A stretch of DNA of 64,000 bases, from assembly GCF_040676775.1 (NCBI RefSeq), contig NZ_JBFAPP010000001.1:62001-126000 (forward strand), in the 5' to 3' direction. This DNA comes from Micromonospora_G sp040676775. Its GTDB lineage: Bacteria > Actinomycetota > Actinomycetes > Mycobacteriales > Micromonosporaceae. Made by a program: the position numbers and the translations under genes. Positions 54,563 through 62,858 of this stretch are shown one piece after another. Numbering within the stretch: position 1 is the stretch's first letter; each line of letters begins with the position of its first letter. Under the pieces are notes generated by a model that saw only the letters and a list, made by a program, of their open reading frames with translations, had not been told where the DNA came from and ran no database searches.

Positions 54563-57500
54563 CTACTCGGAGCCGTCGTCTTCGAGGTCGCCCTCGGTCT
54601 GGACGTACAGCTCGCGCAGGGCGTCGAGGGTGGCCTGCTCGGGGTGCTCCCAGAGGTGCCGGTCGGCCGCTTCGAGCAACCGTTCGGTGATGCCGTGCAG
54701 CGCCCACGGGTTGGACTCGGTGAGGAACTTCTGGTTCTCCTGGTCGAGCACGTACGTCTCGGCCAGTTTCTCGTACATCCAGTCGGCGACCACACCGGCG
54801 GTGGCGTCGTACCCGAAGAGGTAGTCGACGGTCGCGGCCAACTCGAACGCGCCCTTGTAGCCGTGCCGGCGCATCGCCGCAAGCCAGCGCGGGTTGACCA
54901 CCCGGGCGCGGAAGATCCGGGCGGTCTCCTCGCTCAACGTACGGGTACGCACCGCGTCCGGCCGGGTGCTGTCCCCGATGTACGCCGCCGGTGCCTTGCC
55001 GGTGAGCGCCCGTACCGTGGCGATCATGCCGCCGTGGTACTGGAAGTAGTCGTCGGAGTCGGCGATGTCGTGCTCACGGGTGTCGGTGTTCTTCACCGCC
55101 ACCGCGATCCGCCGGTACGCCGTCTCCATGTCCCCGCGCGCGGGCACCCCGTCCACGCCCCGGCCGTAGGCGTAACCGCCCCAGACCGCGTACACCTCGG
55201 CGAGGTCCGCGTCGTCGCGCCAGTTCCGGCTGTCGATCAGCGGGAGCAGTCCGGCCCCGTACGCGCCCGGTTTGGAGCCGAAGATGCGCATGGTCGAGCG
55301 CCGCTCGTCGCCGTGCTCGGCCTGGTCGGCGAGCGCGTGTGCGCGTACGTAGTTCGACTCGGCCGGCTCGTCGAGTCCGGCGACGAGGCGTACCGCGTCG
55401 TCGAGCAGGGCCACCACGTGCGGGAACGCGTCCCGGAAGAAGCCGCTGATCCGCATCGTGACGTCGATGCGGGGCCGGCCCAGTTCGGCCGGGTCGATCG
55501 GTTCCAGGCCGGTGACCCGACGCGACGCCTCGTCCCAGCGTGGCCGTACGCCGAGCAGCGCGAGTACCTCGGCGATGTCGTCACCGGCGGTACGCATGGC
55601 GCTGGTGCCCCACATGGACAGTCCGACCGAGCGCGGCCACTCCCCGTTGTCGGCCTTGTAGCGGGCCAGCAGCGAGTCCGCCATCGCCTGCCCGGCTTCC
55701 CAGGCCAGCCGGCTCGGCACCGCCTTCGGGTCGACGGAGTAGAAGTTGCGGCCGGTGGGCAGCACGTTGACCAGGCCGCGCAGTGGCGATCCGCTCGGGC
55801 CGGCGGCCACGTAGCCGCCGTCGAGGGCGTGCAGCACCGAGGTCATCTCGTCGCTGGTCCGGTCCAGCCGGGGCACGATCTCGCCTGCCGCGAACTCCAG
55901 CACCCGGACCACCGGTTCGTGGTCGGCCACGGCGTCGCCGAGCACCCGTTCGCACACCTCGGTGCCGACGCCGGGTGTCCAGTCCCGTTCCTCCATCGCC
56001 AGCACCAACGCGCGGGCGGTTTCCTCGATCCGGTCGACCTCGACCCGGCCGGCGGTGCCGTCCTCGGTCAGGCCGAGCGCCTCGCGCAGGCCGGGCAGGG
56101 CGGCGACCTGACCGGCCCACATCTGCCGGGCGCGGAGCATCGCCAGCACCAGGTCGACCCGGTTCTGCCCGCTCGGCGCCACCCCGAGTACGTGCAGCCC
56201 GTCGCGGATCTGGACGTCCTTGACCTCGCAGAGCCAGCCGTCGACGTGCAGGATGAACTCGTCGAACTCGGCGTCGTGCGGCCGGTCGGACAGGCCGAGG
56301 TCGTGGTCGAGCTTGGCGGCCTGGATCAGGGTCCAGATCTGGGCCCGGATCGCCGGCAGCTTCGCCGGGTCCAGCGCGGCGATGTTCGCGTGTTCGTCGA
56401 GGAGCTGTTCCAGCCGGGCGATGTCGCCGTAGCTGTCGGCGCGGGCCATCGGCGGGATCAGGTGGTCGACCAGGGTGGCGTGCGCCCGCCGCTTGGCCTG
56501 GGTCCCCTCGCCGGGGTCGTTGACCAGGAACGGGTAGATCAGCGGCAGGTCACCGAGGGCGGCGTCGGACCCGCAGGCGGCGGACATGCCGAGCGTCTTG
56601 CCGGGCAGCCACTCCAGGTTGCCGTGCTTGCCGACGTGCACCATCGCGTGCGCGCCGAACTCGTCGGCCAGCCACCGGTACGCGGCCAGGTAGTGGTGGC
56701 TCGGCGGCAGGTCCGGGTCGTGGTAGATGGCGACCGGGTTCTCGCCGAAACCACGCGGCGGTTGGACCATGACCACGGTGTTCCCGGAACGCAGCGCGGC
56801 GAGCACGATCTCGCCATCGGGGTCGCGGGAGGTGTCGACAAACAGTTCACCGGGCGGCGGCCCCCAGTGCCGTTCCATGCCCTCGCGCAGCTCGGACGGG
56901 AGGGTGTCGTACCAGGCCCGGTAGCGGCTGGCCGGGATCCGGATCGGGTTGGCTTCGAGCTGCTGCTCGGTGAGCCAGTTGAGGTCCTGGCCACCGGCGG
57001 CGATCAGCGCGTGCACCAGGGCGTCGCCGTCACCGGCGGTCACTCCGGGGAAGGCGTCGGGGCCGTCGGCCGGACCGATGTCGTACCCCTGGTCGCGCAT
57101 GGCGGTGAGCAGCCGGACGACGCTGGCCGGGGTGTCGAGGCCGACCGCGTTGCCGATCCGGGCGTGCTTGGTCGGGTACGCCGACAGCATCAGCACGATC
57201 CGGCGCTGCGCGGGCGGGATGTGGCGCAGCGAGCCGTGCCGTACCGCGATGCCGGCGACCCGGGCGGATCGCTCCGGGTCGGCCACGTAGACGGTCAGCC
57301 CGTCGGAGTCGATCTCCTTGAACGAGAACGGCACGGTGATGATCCGGCCGTCGAACTCGGGGATGGCGACCTGGGTGGCGGTGTCCAGCGGGGAGAGGCC
57401 GTCGTCGTTGTCCGCCCAGACCGCACGGCTGCTGGTCAGGCAGAGCCCCTGCAGGATCGGCACGTCGAGGGCGGCGAGCGCGCCGACGTCCCAGGCCTCG

Positions 57501-58183
57501 TCGTCGCCGCCGGCACCGGCCTCGGCGGGTCGGCTGCCACCGGCGGCGAGCACGGTCACGACCAGCGCGTCCGCCTCACCGAGGGTTTCCAGCAGGGCGG
57601 CCTGCGGGCTGCGCAGCGACGCGCAGTAGACCGGCAGCGGGCGACCTCCGGCGTCCTCGATCGCGGTGCAGAGCGTCTCGACGAAGGCGGTGTTGCCGGC
57701 CACGTGGTGGGCCCGGTAGTAGAGGACCCCGATCACCGGCCCGTCGCTGTTGCGGGCCGTACGCTCCAGCCGTCCCCATTCGGGGGTCGGCACCGGTGGG
57801 GCGAAGCCGTACCCGGTGAGCAGGATCGTGTCGGAGAGGAACCGGTGCAGCTCGGTGAGGTTGGCCGGGCCGCCGTGCGCGAGGTAGGCGTGGGCCTCCG
57901 CGGCCACCCCGGCGGGCACGGTCGAGCGGCGCATCAGCTCCGCGTCCGGTGCCTGCTCACCACCGAGGAGTACGACCGGCAGCGCACCCGCCAGCAGCGC
58001 GTCCAGCCCCTCCTCCCAGGCCCGGTAGCCGCCGAGGATGCGTACGACCACGAGGTCGACGCCGTCGAGCAGGGCGGGCAGGTCCTCGACCGAGGTGCGG
58101 GCCGGGTTGGCCAGCCGGAAGTCGGCGCCACTGGCCCTGCCGGAGAGCAGGTCGGTGTCCGAGGTGGAGAGGAGCAGGATCAT
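54563..58183 (-). CDS. cobN: Cobaltochelatase subunit CobN
   Basis: The 1206-residue large subunit inserts Co2+ into hydrogenobyrinic acid a,c-diamide with its ATPase partners in the aerobic B12 pathway. Family landmarks include MILLLSTSDTDLLSGR at the start, HVGKHGNLEWLPGKTLGMS (near 560), the GLHVLGVAPSGQNR region (near 680) and SDDYFQYHGGMIATVRALTG (near 1060). Length matches the family. ATG 58183 overlaps the stop of a 10-codon leader ORF. The gene lies behind a cobalamin riboswitch, so it should be repressed by B12. Confidence 0.95.
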   Translation of the reverse strand: MILLLSTSDTDLLSGRASGADFRLANPARTSVEDLPALLDGVDLVVVRILGGYRAWEEGLDALLAGALPVVLLGGEQAPDAELMRRSTVPAGVAAEAHAYLAHGGPANLTELHRFLSDTILLTGYGFAPPVPTPEWGRLERTARNSDGPVIGVLYYRAHHVAGNTAFVETLCTAIEDAGGRPLPVYCASLRSPQAALLETLGEADALVVTVLAAGGSRPAEAGAGGDDEAWDVGALAALDVPILQGLCLTSSRAVWADNDDGLSPLDTATQVAIPEFDGRIITVPFSFKEIDSDGLTVYVADPERSARVAGIAVRHGSLRHIPPAQRRIVLMLSAYPTKHARIGNAVGLDTPASVVRLLTAMRDQGYDIGPADGPDAFPGVTAGDGDALVHALIAAGGQDLNWLTEQQLEANPIRIPASRYRAWYDTLPSELREGMERHWGPPPGELFVDTSRDPDGEIVLAALRSGNTVVMVQPPRGFGENPVAIYHDPDLPPSHHYLAAYRWLADEFGAHAMVHVGKHGNLEWLPGKTLGMSAACGSDAALGDLPLIYPFLVNDPGEGTQAKRRAHATLVDHLIPPMARADSYGDIARLEQLLDEHANIAALDPAKLPAIRAQIWTLIQAAKLDHDLGLSDRPHDAEFDEFILHVDGWLCEVKDVQIRDGLHVLGVAPSGQNRVDLVLAMLRARQMWAGQVAALPGLREALGLTEDGTAGRVEVDRIEETARALVLAMEERDWTPGVGTEVCERVLGDAVADHEPVVRVLEFAAGEIVPRLDRTSDEMTSVLHALDGGYVAAGPSGSPLRGLVNVLPTGRNFYSVDPKAVPSRLAWEAGQAMADSLLARYKADNGEWPRSVGLSMWGTSAMRTAGDDIAEVLALLGVRPRWDEASRRVTGLEPIDPAELGRPRIDVTMRISGFFRDAFPHVVALLDDAVRLVAGLDEPAESNYVRAHALADQAEHGDERRSTMRIFGSKPGAYGAGLLPLIDSRNWRDDADLAEVYAVWGGYAYGRGVDGVPARGDMETAYRRIAVAVKNTDTREHDIADSDDYFQYHGGMIATVRALTGKAPAAYIGDSTRPDAVRTRTLSEETARIFRARVVNPRWLAAMRRHGYKGAFELAATVDYLFGYDATAGVVADWMYEKLAETYVLDQENQKFLTESNPWALHGITERLLEAADRHLWEHPEQATLDALRELYVQTEGDLEDDGSE

Positions 58184-58212
58184 CGGGCACCGCGCAGGGC
58201 GTGGCGTGACAT
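58180..58212 (-). CDS. 10-residue leader peptide overlapping cobN
   Basis: ATG 58212 follows a near-perfect ribosome binding site (GGGAGGA, six-base spacing) and encodes MSRHALRGAR. Its TGA (58182-58180) overlaps the cobN ATG (58183-58181). cobN has only a weak site of its own, so ribosomes ending the leader probably reinitiate at cobN. The riboswitch may act by hiding the leader's ribosome binding site. Confidence 0.6.
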   Translation of the reverse strand: MSRHALRGAR

Positions 58213-58296
58213 GGTGGTTCCTCCCTCGGGGTCCGCGCCCCGGGTTCGTCGGTTGCGGCTCGGGGCGGGCCCGGACGGGTACGCTCCATGCCGCGC

Positions 58297-58460
58297 GGTG
58301 ACCCGGAGTCTCCTGGCTCCCGGATCGTCGCTCGCCCCGGTCTTCCCGCCCGTGTGGGCCGTGACCGTGTCGGGGTCCGCTCCCCGGTAACAGTGGCGGG
58401 ACCGCGCCGGGATCACACCGGCTTCCTCCACCTGTCGCCGCGTTCAGCGGTTCTCACTCT
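58297..58460 (-). ncRNA. Cobalamin riboswitch
   Basis: On the minus strand the conserved core is clear. GAGGAAGCCGGTG...ATCCCGGCGCGG leads to the B12 box GCCACTG (58397-58391), then TTACCGGGG. A GGGCGGGAAGACC segment follows, and the 3' element GAGCCAGGAGACTCC ends near 58305. These match the cobalamin riboswitch class. The expression platform to the leader ribosome binding site is about 85 nt and can form a CGGGG/CCCCG hairpin at 58226-58246. Exact ends are approximate. Confidence 0.92.
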
Positions 58461-58535
58461 CACGAGTCGGACCCCCGTTCGTCAAGCGGCCCCCGGTAGG
58501 GGTGCCGCTCCGCCGGGGTGGGCCCACCCAGGCCG

Positions 58536-58541
58536 TAGTAT
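58536..58541 (+). promoter_or_regulatory. -10 element for a probably leaderless cobG transcript
   Basis: TAGTAT lies seven bases before the GTG start at 58549. In actinobacteria this spacing puts the transcription start at the first base of the start codon. No ribosome binding site precedes the GTG. Confidence 0.55.
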
Positions 58542-58548
58542 CCGCCGG

Positions 58549-59817
58549 GTGTGGTCACCACGAGGGCGGTCGGCACCGGACGCCTGTCCGGGGACGCTGC
58601 GCGTACATGCCGCTGCCGACGGCAACCTGGCCCGGGTGCGGGTGCCCGGTGGGCGGCTGCACGCCGACCAGTTGGCCGCGCTGGCCGCCGCCACGGACGA
58701 ACTCGGTGACGGTGGTCTGGAGCTGACCTCGCGCGGGAACGTACAGCTTCGTGGCCTGCGGGCGGGTGCCGAGCGGGAACTGGCCGCCCGGTTGTACGAG
58801 GCGGGGCTGCTGCCGTCGGAGACCCACGAACGCGTACGCAACGTCATCGCCTCCGTACTCAGTGGTCGGGTCGGTGGGGGTTTGCTCGACGTCCGGCCGC
58901 TGGTCGACGCGCTGGACGAGGGGCTCTGCGCAGATCCGGCGCTGGCCGGGTTGCCCGGTCGGTTCCTGTTCACCGTCGACGACGGTCGGGGCGACGTGAC
59001 CGGCTTCGGGGCGGACGTGGGGCTGCTCGCCGTGCCGGGAGGTCCGGTGGCGGTGCTGCTGGCCGGCACCGACACGGGAGTACGGGTCAGCCCGCGGGAG
59101 GCCGCCTCGACCGCCCTGCTCGCCGCGCGCTTGTTCCTCGCCGAGTCCACCGCGCAGCACAGCACCGCCTGGCGGCTGGCCGAACTCGACGACGGCGTAC
59201 GGAGGGTCACCGCCCGCCTGGTTGCGGCGCTCGACCCGACGCTCCTGGTGCCGCCCGGCGACCTGACGATCCCCGAGGTGCCGACGCGAGCACCGGTCGG
59301 GGCGGTGTCCCAGCTCGACGGGCGGGTGGCGCTGGCGCTGGTGGTGCCGCTCGGCCGGCTCACCAAAGCGCAGCTCGACGCACTCGGGGCAGCCGCGAGC
59401 GCGGGCAGCGACGAGATCAACATCACTCCGTGGCGCACCGTCGTGGTACCCGATCTGAGCACCCGCGAGGCTGAGCGCCGGCTGGCGACGCTTGCGGCCG
59501 AGGGTCTGGTGGCGGATGCCGCCGCCGGTTGGGTCGGGGTGACCGGCTGCGCCGGGCGTCCCGGCTGCGCGAAGGCGCTCGCGAACGTACGGACCGACGC
59601 CACCCGGGTGCACGCCTCGGCGGTGCCGGGCGCTGGCGACCTGCCGGTGCACTGGGTCGGTTGTGAGCGGCGCTGCGGCCGGCCGGCGGACCGGCATGTC
59701 GAGGTGCTGGCCACCGTCGAGGGTTACCAGGTCAGCCTGGACGGTCGACCGCACCCGCGGTCGGCGACGCTGGACGAAACCGCTGCCGCGATCGCGGCGG
59801 CACGGAGGGGTAAGTGA
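58549..59817 (+). CDS. cobG: Precorrin-3B synthase CobG
   Basis: The 422-residue iron-sulfur oxygenase converts precorrin-3A to precorrin-3B in aerobic cobalamin synthesis. It has two nitrite/sulfite-reductase ferredoxin-like half domains (RVRVPGGRLHADQL at the start; ALVVPLGRLTKAQL in the middle). The 4Fe-4S ligands are in GCAGRPGCAK (Cx5C) and VGCERRCGRP (Cx3C). GTG 58549 is the most likely start; the frame is open upstream but sits opposite the riboswitch. It is coupled to cobH by a GTGA overlap. Confidence 0.9.
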   Translation: MWSPRGRSAPDACPGTLRVHAAADGNLARVRVPGGRLHADQLAALAAATDELGDGGLELTSRGNVQLRGLRAGAERELAARLYEAGLLPSETHERVRNVIASVLSGRVGGGLLDVRPLVDALDEGLCADPALAGLPGRFLFTVDDGRGDVTGFGADVGLLAVPGGPVAVLLAGTDTGVRVSPREAASTALLAARLFLAESTAQHSTAWRLAELDDGVRRVTARLVAALDPTLLVPPGDLTIPEVPTRAPVGAVSQLDGRVALALVVPLGRLTKAQLDALGAAASAGSDEINITPWRTVVVPDLSTREAERRLATLAAEGLVADAAAGWVGVTGCAGRPGCAKALANVRTDATRVHASAVPGAGDLPVHWVGCERRCGRPADRHVEVLATVEGYQVSLDGRPHPRSATLDETAAAIAAARRGK

Positions 59818-60440
59818 TCGACTACGTCCGCGACGGTGCGGAGATCTACCGCCGGTCGTTCGCCACGATCCGCGCCGAGGCGGACCTGTCGGGCCTGCCC
59901 GACGACGTCGCCGCGGTGACCGTACGCATGATCCACGCCTGCGGCATGGTCGACCTGCCGGCGGACGTCGACCACTCCCCCGGCGTGGTGTCGGCGGCGC
60001 GGGCGGCGCTGCGCGCCGGGGCGCCGATCCTCTGTGACGCCGAGATGGTCGCCTCCGGGGTGACCCGGACCCGGCTGCCCGCCGACAACGAGGTGATCTG
60101 CACCCTGCGCGACCCACGGGTGCCCGCGCTCGCCGCCGAACTCGGCACCACCCGCAGCGCCGCCGCGCTGGAGTTGTGGGGCGACCGGCTCGACGGCGCG
60201 GTGGTAGCCGTCGGCAACGCCCCGACCGCGCTGTTCCGCCTGCTCGAAATGGTCGACGCGGGTGCGGGGCGGCCGGCGGCGGTGCTCGGCATCCCGGTCG
60301 GCTTCATCGGCGCGGCCGAGTCCAAGCGGGCGCTCGCCGACCATGCCGGCGGACTGGAATACCTGGTCGTGCACGGGCGGCGCGGTGGCAGCGCGATGAC
60401 CGCGGCGGCGATCAACGCCATCGCCAGCGAGAAAGAGTGA
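59814..60440 (+). CDS. cobH: Precorrin-8X methylmutase
   Basis: The 208-residue enzyme moves the C11 methyl to C12, giving hydrogenobyrinate. The catalytic His41 lies in MIHACGMVD. The substrate motif AVGNAPTALFRLLE is near residue 128 and GFIGAAESKRAL near 160. It overlaps cobG upstream and cobIJ downstream by four bases each (GTGA), so the three are co-translated. Confidence 0.95.
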   Translation: MIDYVRDGAEIYRRSFATIRAEADLSGLPDDVAAVTVRMIHACGMVDLPADVDHSPGVVSAARAALRAGAPILCDAEMVASGVTRTRLPADNEVICTLRDPRVPALAAELGTTRSAAALELWGDRLDGAVVAVGNAPTALFRLLEMVDAGAGRPAAVLGIPVGFIGAAESKRALADHAGGLEYLVVHGRRGGSAMTAAAINAIASEKE

Positions 60441-62059
60441 CCAGCGTGGACGGCGGCATGCCCGTGGACGCGACGGAACCGGGCCTCGACGGCAGCGGGA
60501 CGGAACCGGGCCGCACCACGGGCCGGCTGTACGGGGTGGGGCTCGGACCGGGTGACCCGGAACTGGTGACGGTGAAGGCCGCCCGGCTGGTCGAGCGGGC
60601 GGACGTGATCGCGTACCACAGTGCGCGCCACGGGCGGAGTGTGGCGCGGACGATCGCCGAGCCGTACCTGCGGGACGGGCAGATCGAGGAGGCGCTGACC
60701 TACCCGGTCACCACGGAGAAGCCGGAGCACCCGGACGGCTACCGGGCCGAGATCGAGGAGTTCTACGCGGCGAGCGCGGCCCGGCTCGCCGCACACCTGG
60801 ACGCCGGGCGGGACGTGGTGGTCCTCTGCGAGGGCGACCCGTTCTTCTACGGCTCGTACATGCACATGCACAAGCGGCTTGCTGGTCGCTACCCGACCGA
60901 GGTGGTGCCGGGCGTGACCTCGGTCAGCGCGGCCGCGGCCGTACTCGGGCGTCCGTTGGTCGAGCGGGACGAGATCCTGACCGTGCTGCCCGGTACTCTG
61001 CCGACCGAGGTTCTGGCGGAGCGGCTGACGGCCACCGACTCGGCGGCGATCATGAAGCTGGGCCGCACCTTCGGCAACGTCCGCGCGGCACTCGCGCAGG
61101 CCGGGCGGCTGGACGAGGCCTGGTACGTCGAACGCGCCACCACCGATCGTCAGCAGTCGGCCCGGCTCGCCGAGGTGGATCCGGCGACGGTGCCGTACTT
61201 CTCGCTGGCGTTGCTGCCGAGCCGGGTGCACGAACGTACCCGCGCCGAGCTGGCCGGTGTCGACTCACCGACGGTGCCGGCCACCGAGCCGGTGCCCGTC
61301 GCGCCCGACGGCCTCGGCGAGGTGGTGGTGGTCGGGCTCGGTCCGGCCGGGCGCGAGTGGTGCACCCCGCAGGCGCAGGACGCGCTCGCCGCCGCCGACG
61401 ACCTGGTCGGATACGGGCCGTACCTGGACCGGGTGCCGGCCAACTCGCGCCAGCGCCGGCACGCCTCCGACAACCGGGTGGAGGCGGAACGGGCCGAGTT
61501 CGCCCTGGACCTGGCCCGACGCGGGCGGCGGGTAGCCGTGGTCTCCTCCGGCGATCCCGGCGTGTTCGCGATGGCCGCCGCCGTACTGGAGGTCGCCTCC
61601 GAACCGAAGTGGACCGACATCCCGGTACGGGTACTGCCCGGCCTGACCGCGGCCCAGGCGGTGGCGAGCCGGGTCGGTGCCCCGCTCGGGCACGACTACT
61701 GCGTGCTGTCGCTGTCGGACCGGCTCAAGCCCTGGGACATCATCGCGAAGCGATTGAGCGCTGCGGCCGAAGCCGACCTGGTGATCGCGATCTACAACCC
61801 GGGGTCGAAGAGCCGTACCTGGCAGGTCGCGGCGGCGAAGGAACTGCTGCTGGCGCACCGGTCACCGGAAACCCCGGTGGTGCTGGGTCGGGACGTCGGC
61901 GGCTCGGGCGAACGGGTCCGGGTGGTCCGGCTCGCCGACCTCGATCCGGCCGACGTCGACATGCGTACGCTGCTGCTGGTCGGCTCGTCCACCACGCGGG
62001 TGGTGACCCGGAATTCCGCCGATCCGGTGGTCTTCACGCCCCGGCGGTATCCGGCCTGA
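60437..62059 (+). CDS. cobIJ: Fused precorrin-2 C20- and precorrin-3B C17-methyltransferase CobI-CobJ
   Basis: The 540-residue fusion has two SAM-dependent tetrapyrrole methylase domains. The CobI part (residues about 30-270) starts YGVGLGPGDPELVTVKA. The CobJ part (about 295-535) starts VVVGLGPAGREWCTPQA and includes VVSSGDPGVFAMA. Fusion of these two steps is common in actinobacteria. GTG 60437 overlaps the cobH stop; a second in-frame GTG at 60446 is possible. The remaining cob genes are not in this window. Confidence 0.93.
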   Translation: MTSVDGGMPVDATEPGLDGSGTEPGRTTGRLYGVGLGPGDPELVTVKAARLVERADVIAYHSARHGRSVARTIAEPYLRDGQIEEALTYPVTTEKPEHPDGYRAEIEEFYAASAARLAAHLDAGRDVVVLCEGDPFFYGSYMHMHKRLAGRYPTEVVPGVTSVSAAAAVLGRPLVERDEILTVLPGTLPTEVLAERLTATDSAAIMKLGRTFGNVRAALAQAGRLDEAWYVERATTDRQQSARLAEVDPATVPYFSLALLPSRVHERTRAELAGVDSPTVPATEPVPVAPDGLGEVVVVGLGPAGREWCTPQAQDALAAADDLVGYGPYLDRVPANSRQRRHASDNRVEAERAEFALDLARRGRRVAVVSSGDPGVFAMAAAVLEVASEPKWTDIPVRVLPGLTAAQAVASRVGAPLGHDYCVLSLSDRLKPWDIIAKRLSAAAEADLVIAIYNPGSKSRTWQVAAAKELLLAHRSPETPVVLGRDVGGSGERVRVVRLADLDPADVDMRTLLLVGSSTTRVVTRNSADPVVFTPRRYPA

Positions 62060-62300
62060 CCGCCGGACCGCCGATCGGTCGGTCGGTGGGCGGCGGAACT
62101 GGCAAGATCTGCGGTCGCCCCGCCGATTCGAGAGGTTTGGCGAGGGGTGCCGACCCCGACCGACCGTCCGCATCGACGTCGTCGCGGTACTGCAACTGGA
62201 ACATTCACGTGTTGACCCCGCCCGCGACAGCACGGTACGAGCGCCGCCGCCGAGGTCCGCCGGTCGCACCCGCGCGGCCAGTCGGTCGGCGCGAAGAGGT

Positions 62301-62341
62301 GTCCGCCGGCTCGGCACCTGAGGTGACCCGAACCGGCGGAC
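62301..62341. terminator. Long hairpin between cobIJ and the helical-repeat gene
   Basis: GTCCGCCGG and CCGGCGGAC (9 bp) close a structure that continues, after one mismatch, with TCGG/CCGA and then CACCT/AGGTG. It lies between convergent genes. The rest of the 289-bp gap (62060-62300) shows nothing I can name. Confidence 0.7.
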
Positions 62342-62348
62342 AGCTCCG

Positions 62349-62840
62349 TCAGTGAAGTGGTTCCCGTGCTCTCCTGACGAGTTCCGCACTCGCCTGCCGC
62401 AGTTCCTCGGCCGGCTTTTCGATTTCGGCGTTCGCGGACTCGGCCAGTTGCACGATGCGGGGGCCGGCCGCGAGAACCTGCCGCAGCAGGTGGTTCTCCC
62501 ACTCCAACCGCTCGGTGTAGTTCTGTTGGTACTGGGGAGCCGCGAGCCGGGCCGCACTGTGCCACGCCCGGCCGGACCTGGTGATCCGGAGCAGAAGACC
62601 GACGACCTCGCCCCGGACCAGCACCCCGGGATCGAGTGCCAGACCCAACAGCGGCCCGACCACGTACGGAGTCGTCTGGTTGACGGCACCACCCTGCTGG
62701 CAGACGCGCAGTCCCAGGTCGCGTACCGCCTCTCTCGCGTCCGCGCGATCGGTGCGGGCAATCCGAGCCAGTATTCCGGGTACGTCGTCGGCCCCGCCGT
62801 AAGCGTGCTCGAGACCGGAGAACAGATCGGGCAGGACCAA
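62349..62840 (-). CDS. Small helical (HEAT-like) protein, unknown function
   Basis: The 163-residue product is predicted largely helical, with two or three repeat-like helices (VVGPLLGLALDPGVLVRGEVVGLLLRI) and a long charged C-terminal helix (ANAEIEKPAEELRQASAELVRR). HEAT-type repeats are the closest resemblance. TTG 62840 follows GAAGG and lies 18 bp after the LamG gene stop, so both are probably co-transcribed. No family recognised; an accessory or immunity-type role to the big upstream protein is conceivable. Confidence 0.5.
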   Translation of the reverse strand: MVLPDLFSGLEHAYGGADDVPGILARIARTDRADAREAVRDLGLRVCQQGGAVNQTTPYVVGPLLGLALDPGVLVRGEVVGLLLRITRSGRAWHSAARLAAPQYQQNYTERLEWENHLLRQVLAAGPRIVQLAESANAEIEKPAEELRQASAELVRRAREPLH

Positions 62841-62858
62841 GGATTCAGCCTTCGATCA

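Noticed and set aside
54536..58390. 1284-codon plus-strand frame opposite cobN
   Set aside because: Pure antisense of cobN, full of Val-Glu-Gly-Asp low-complexity stretches typical of shadows.
58288..58548. N-terminal extension of cobG
   Set aside because: This part lies opposite the riboswitch, is Arg/Pro-rich, and CobG similarity starts only after 58549.
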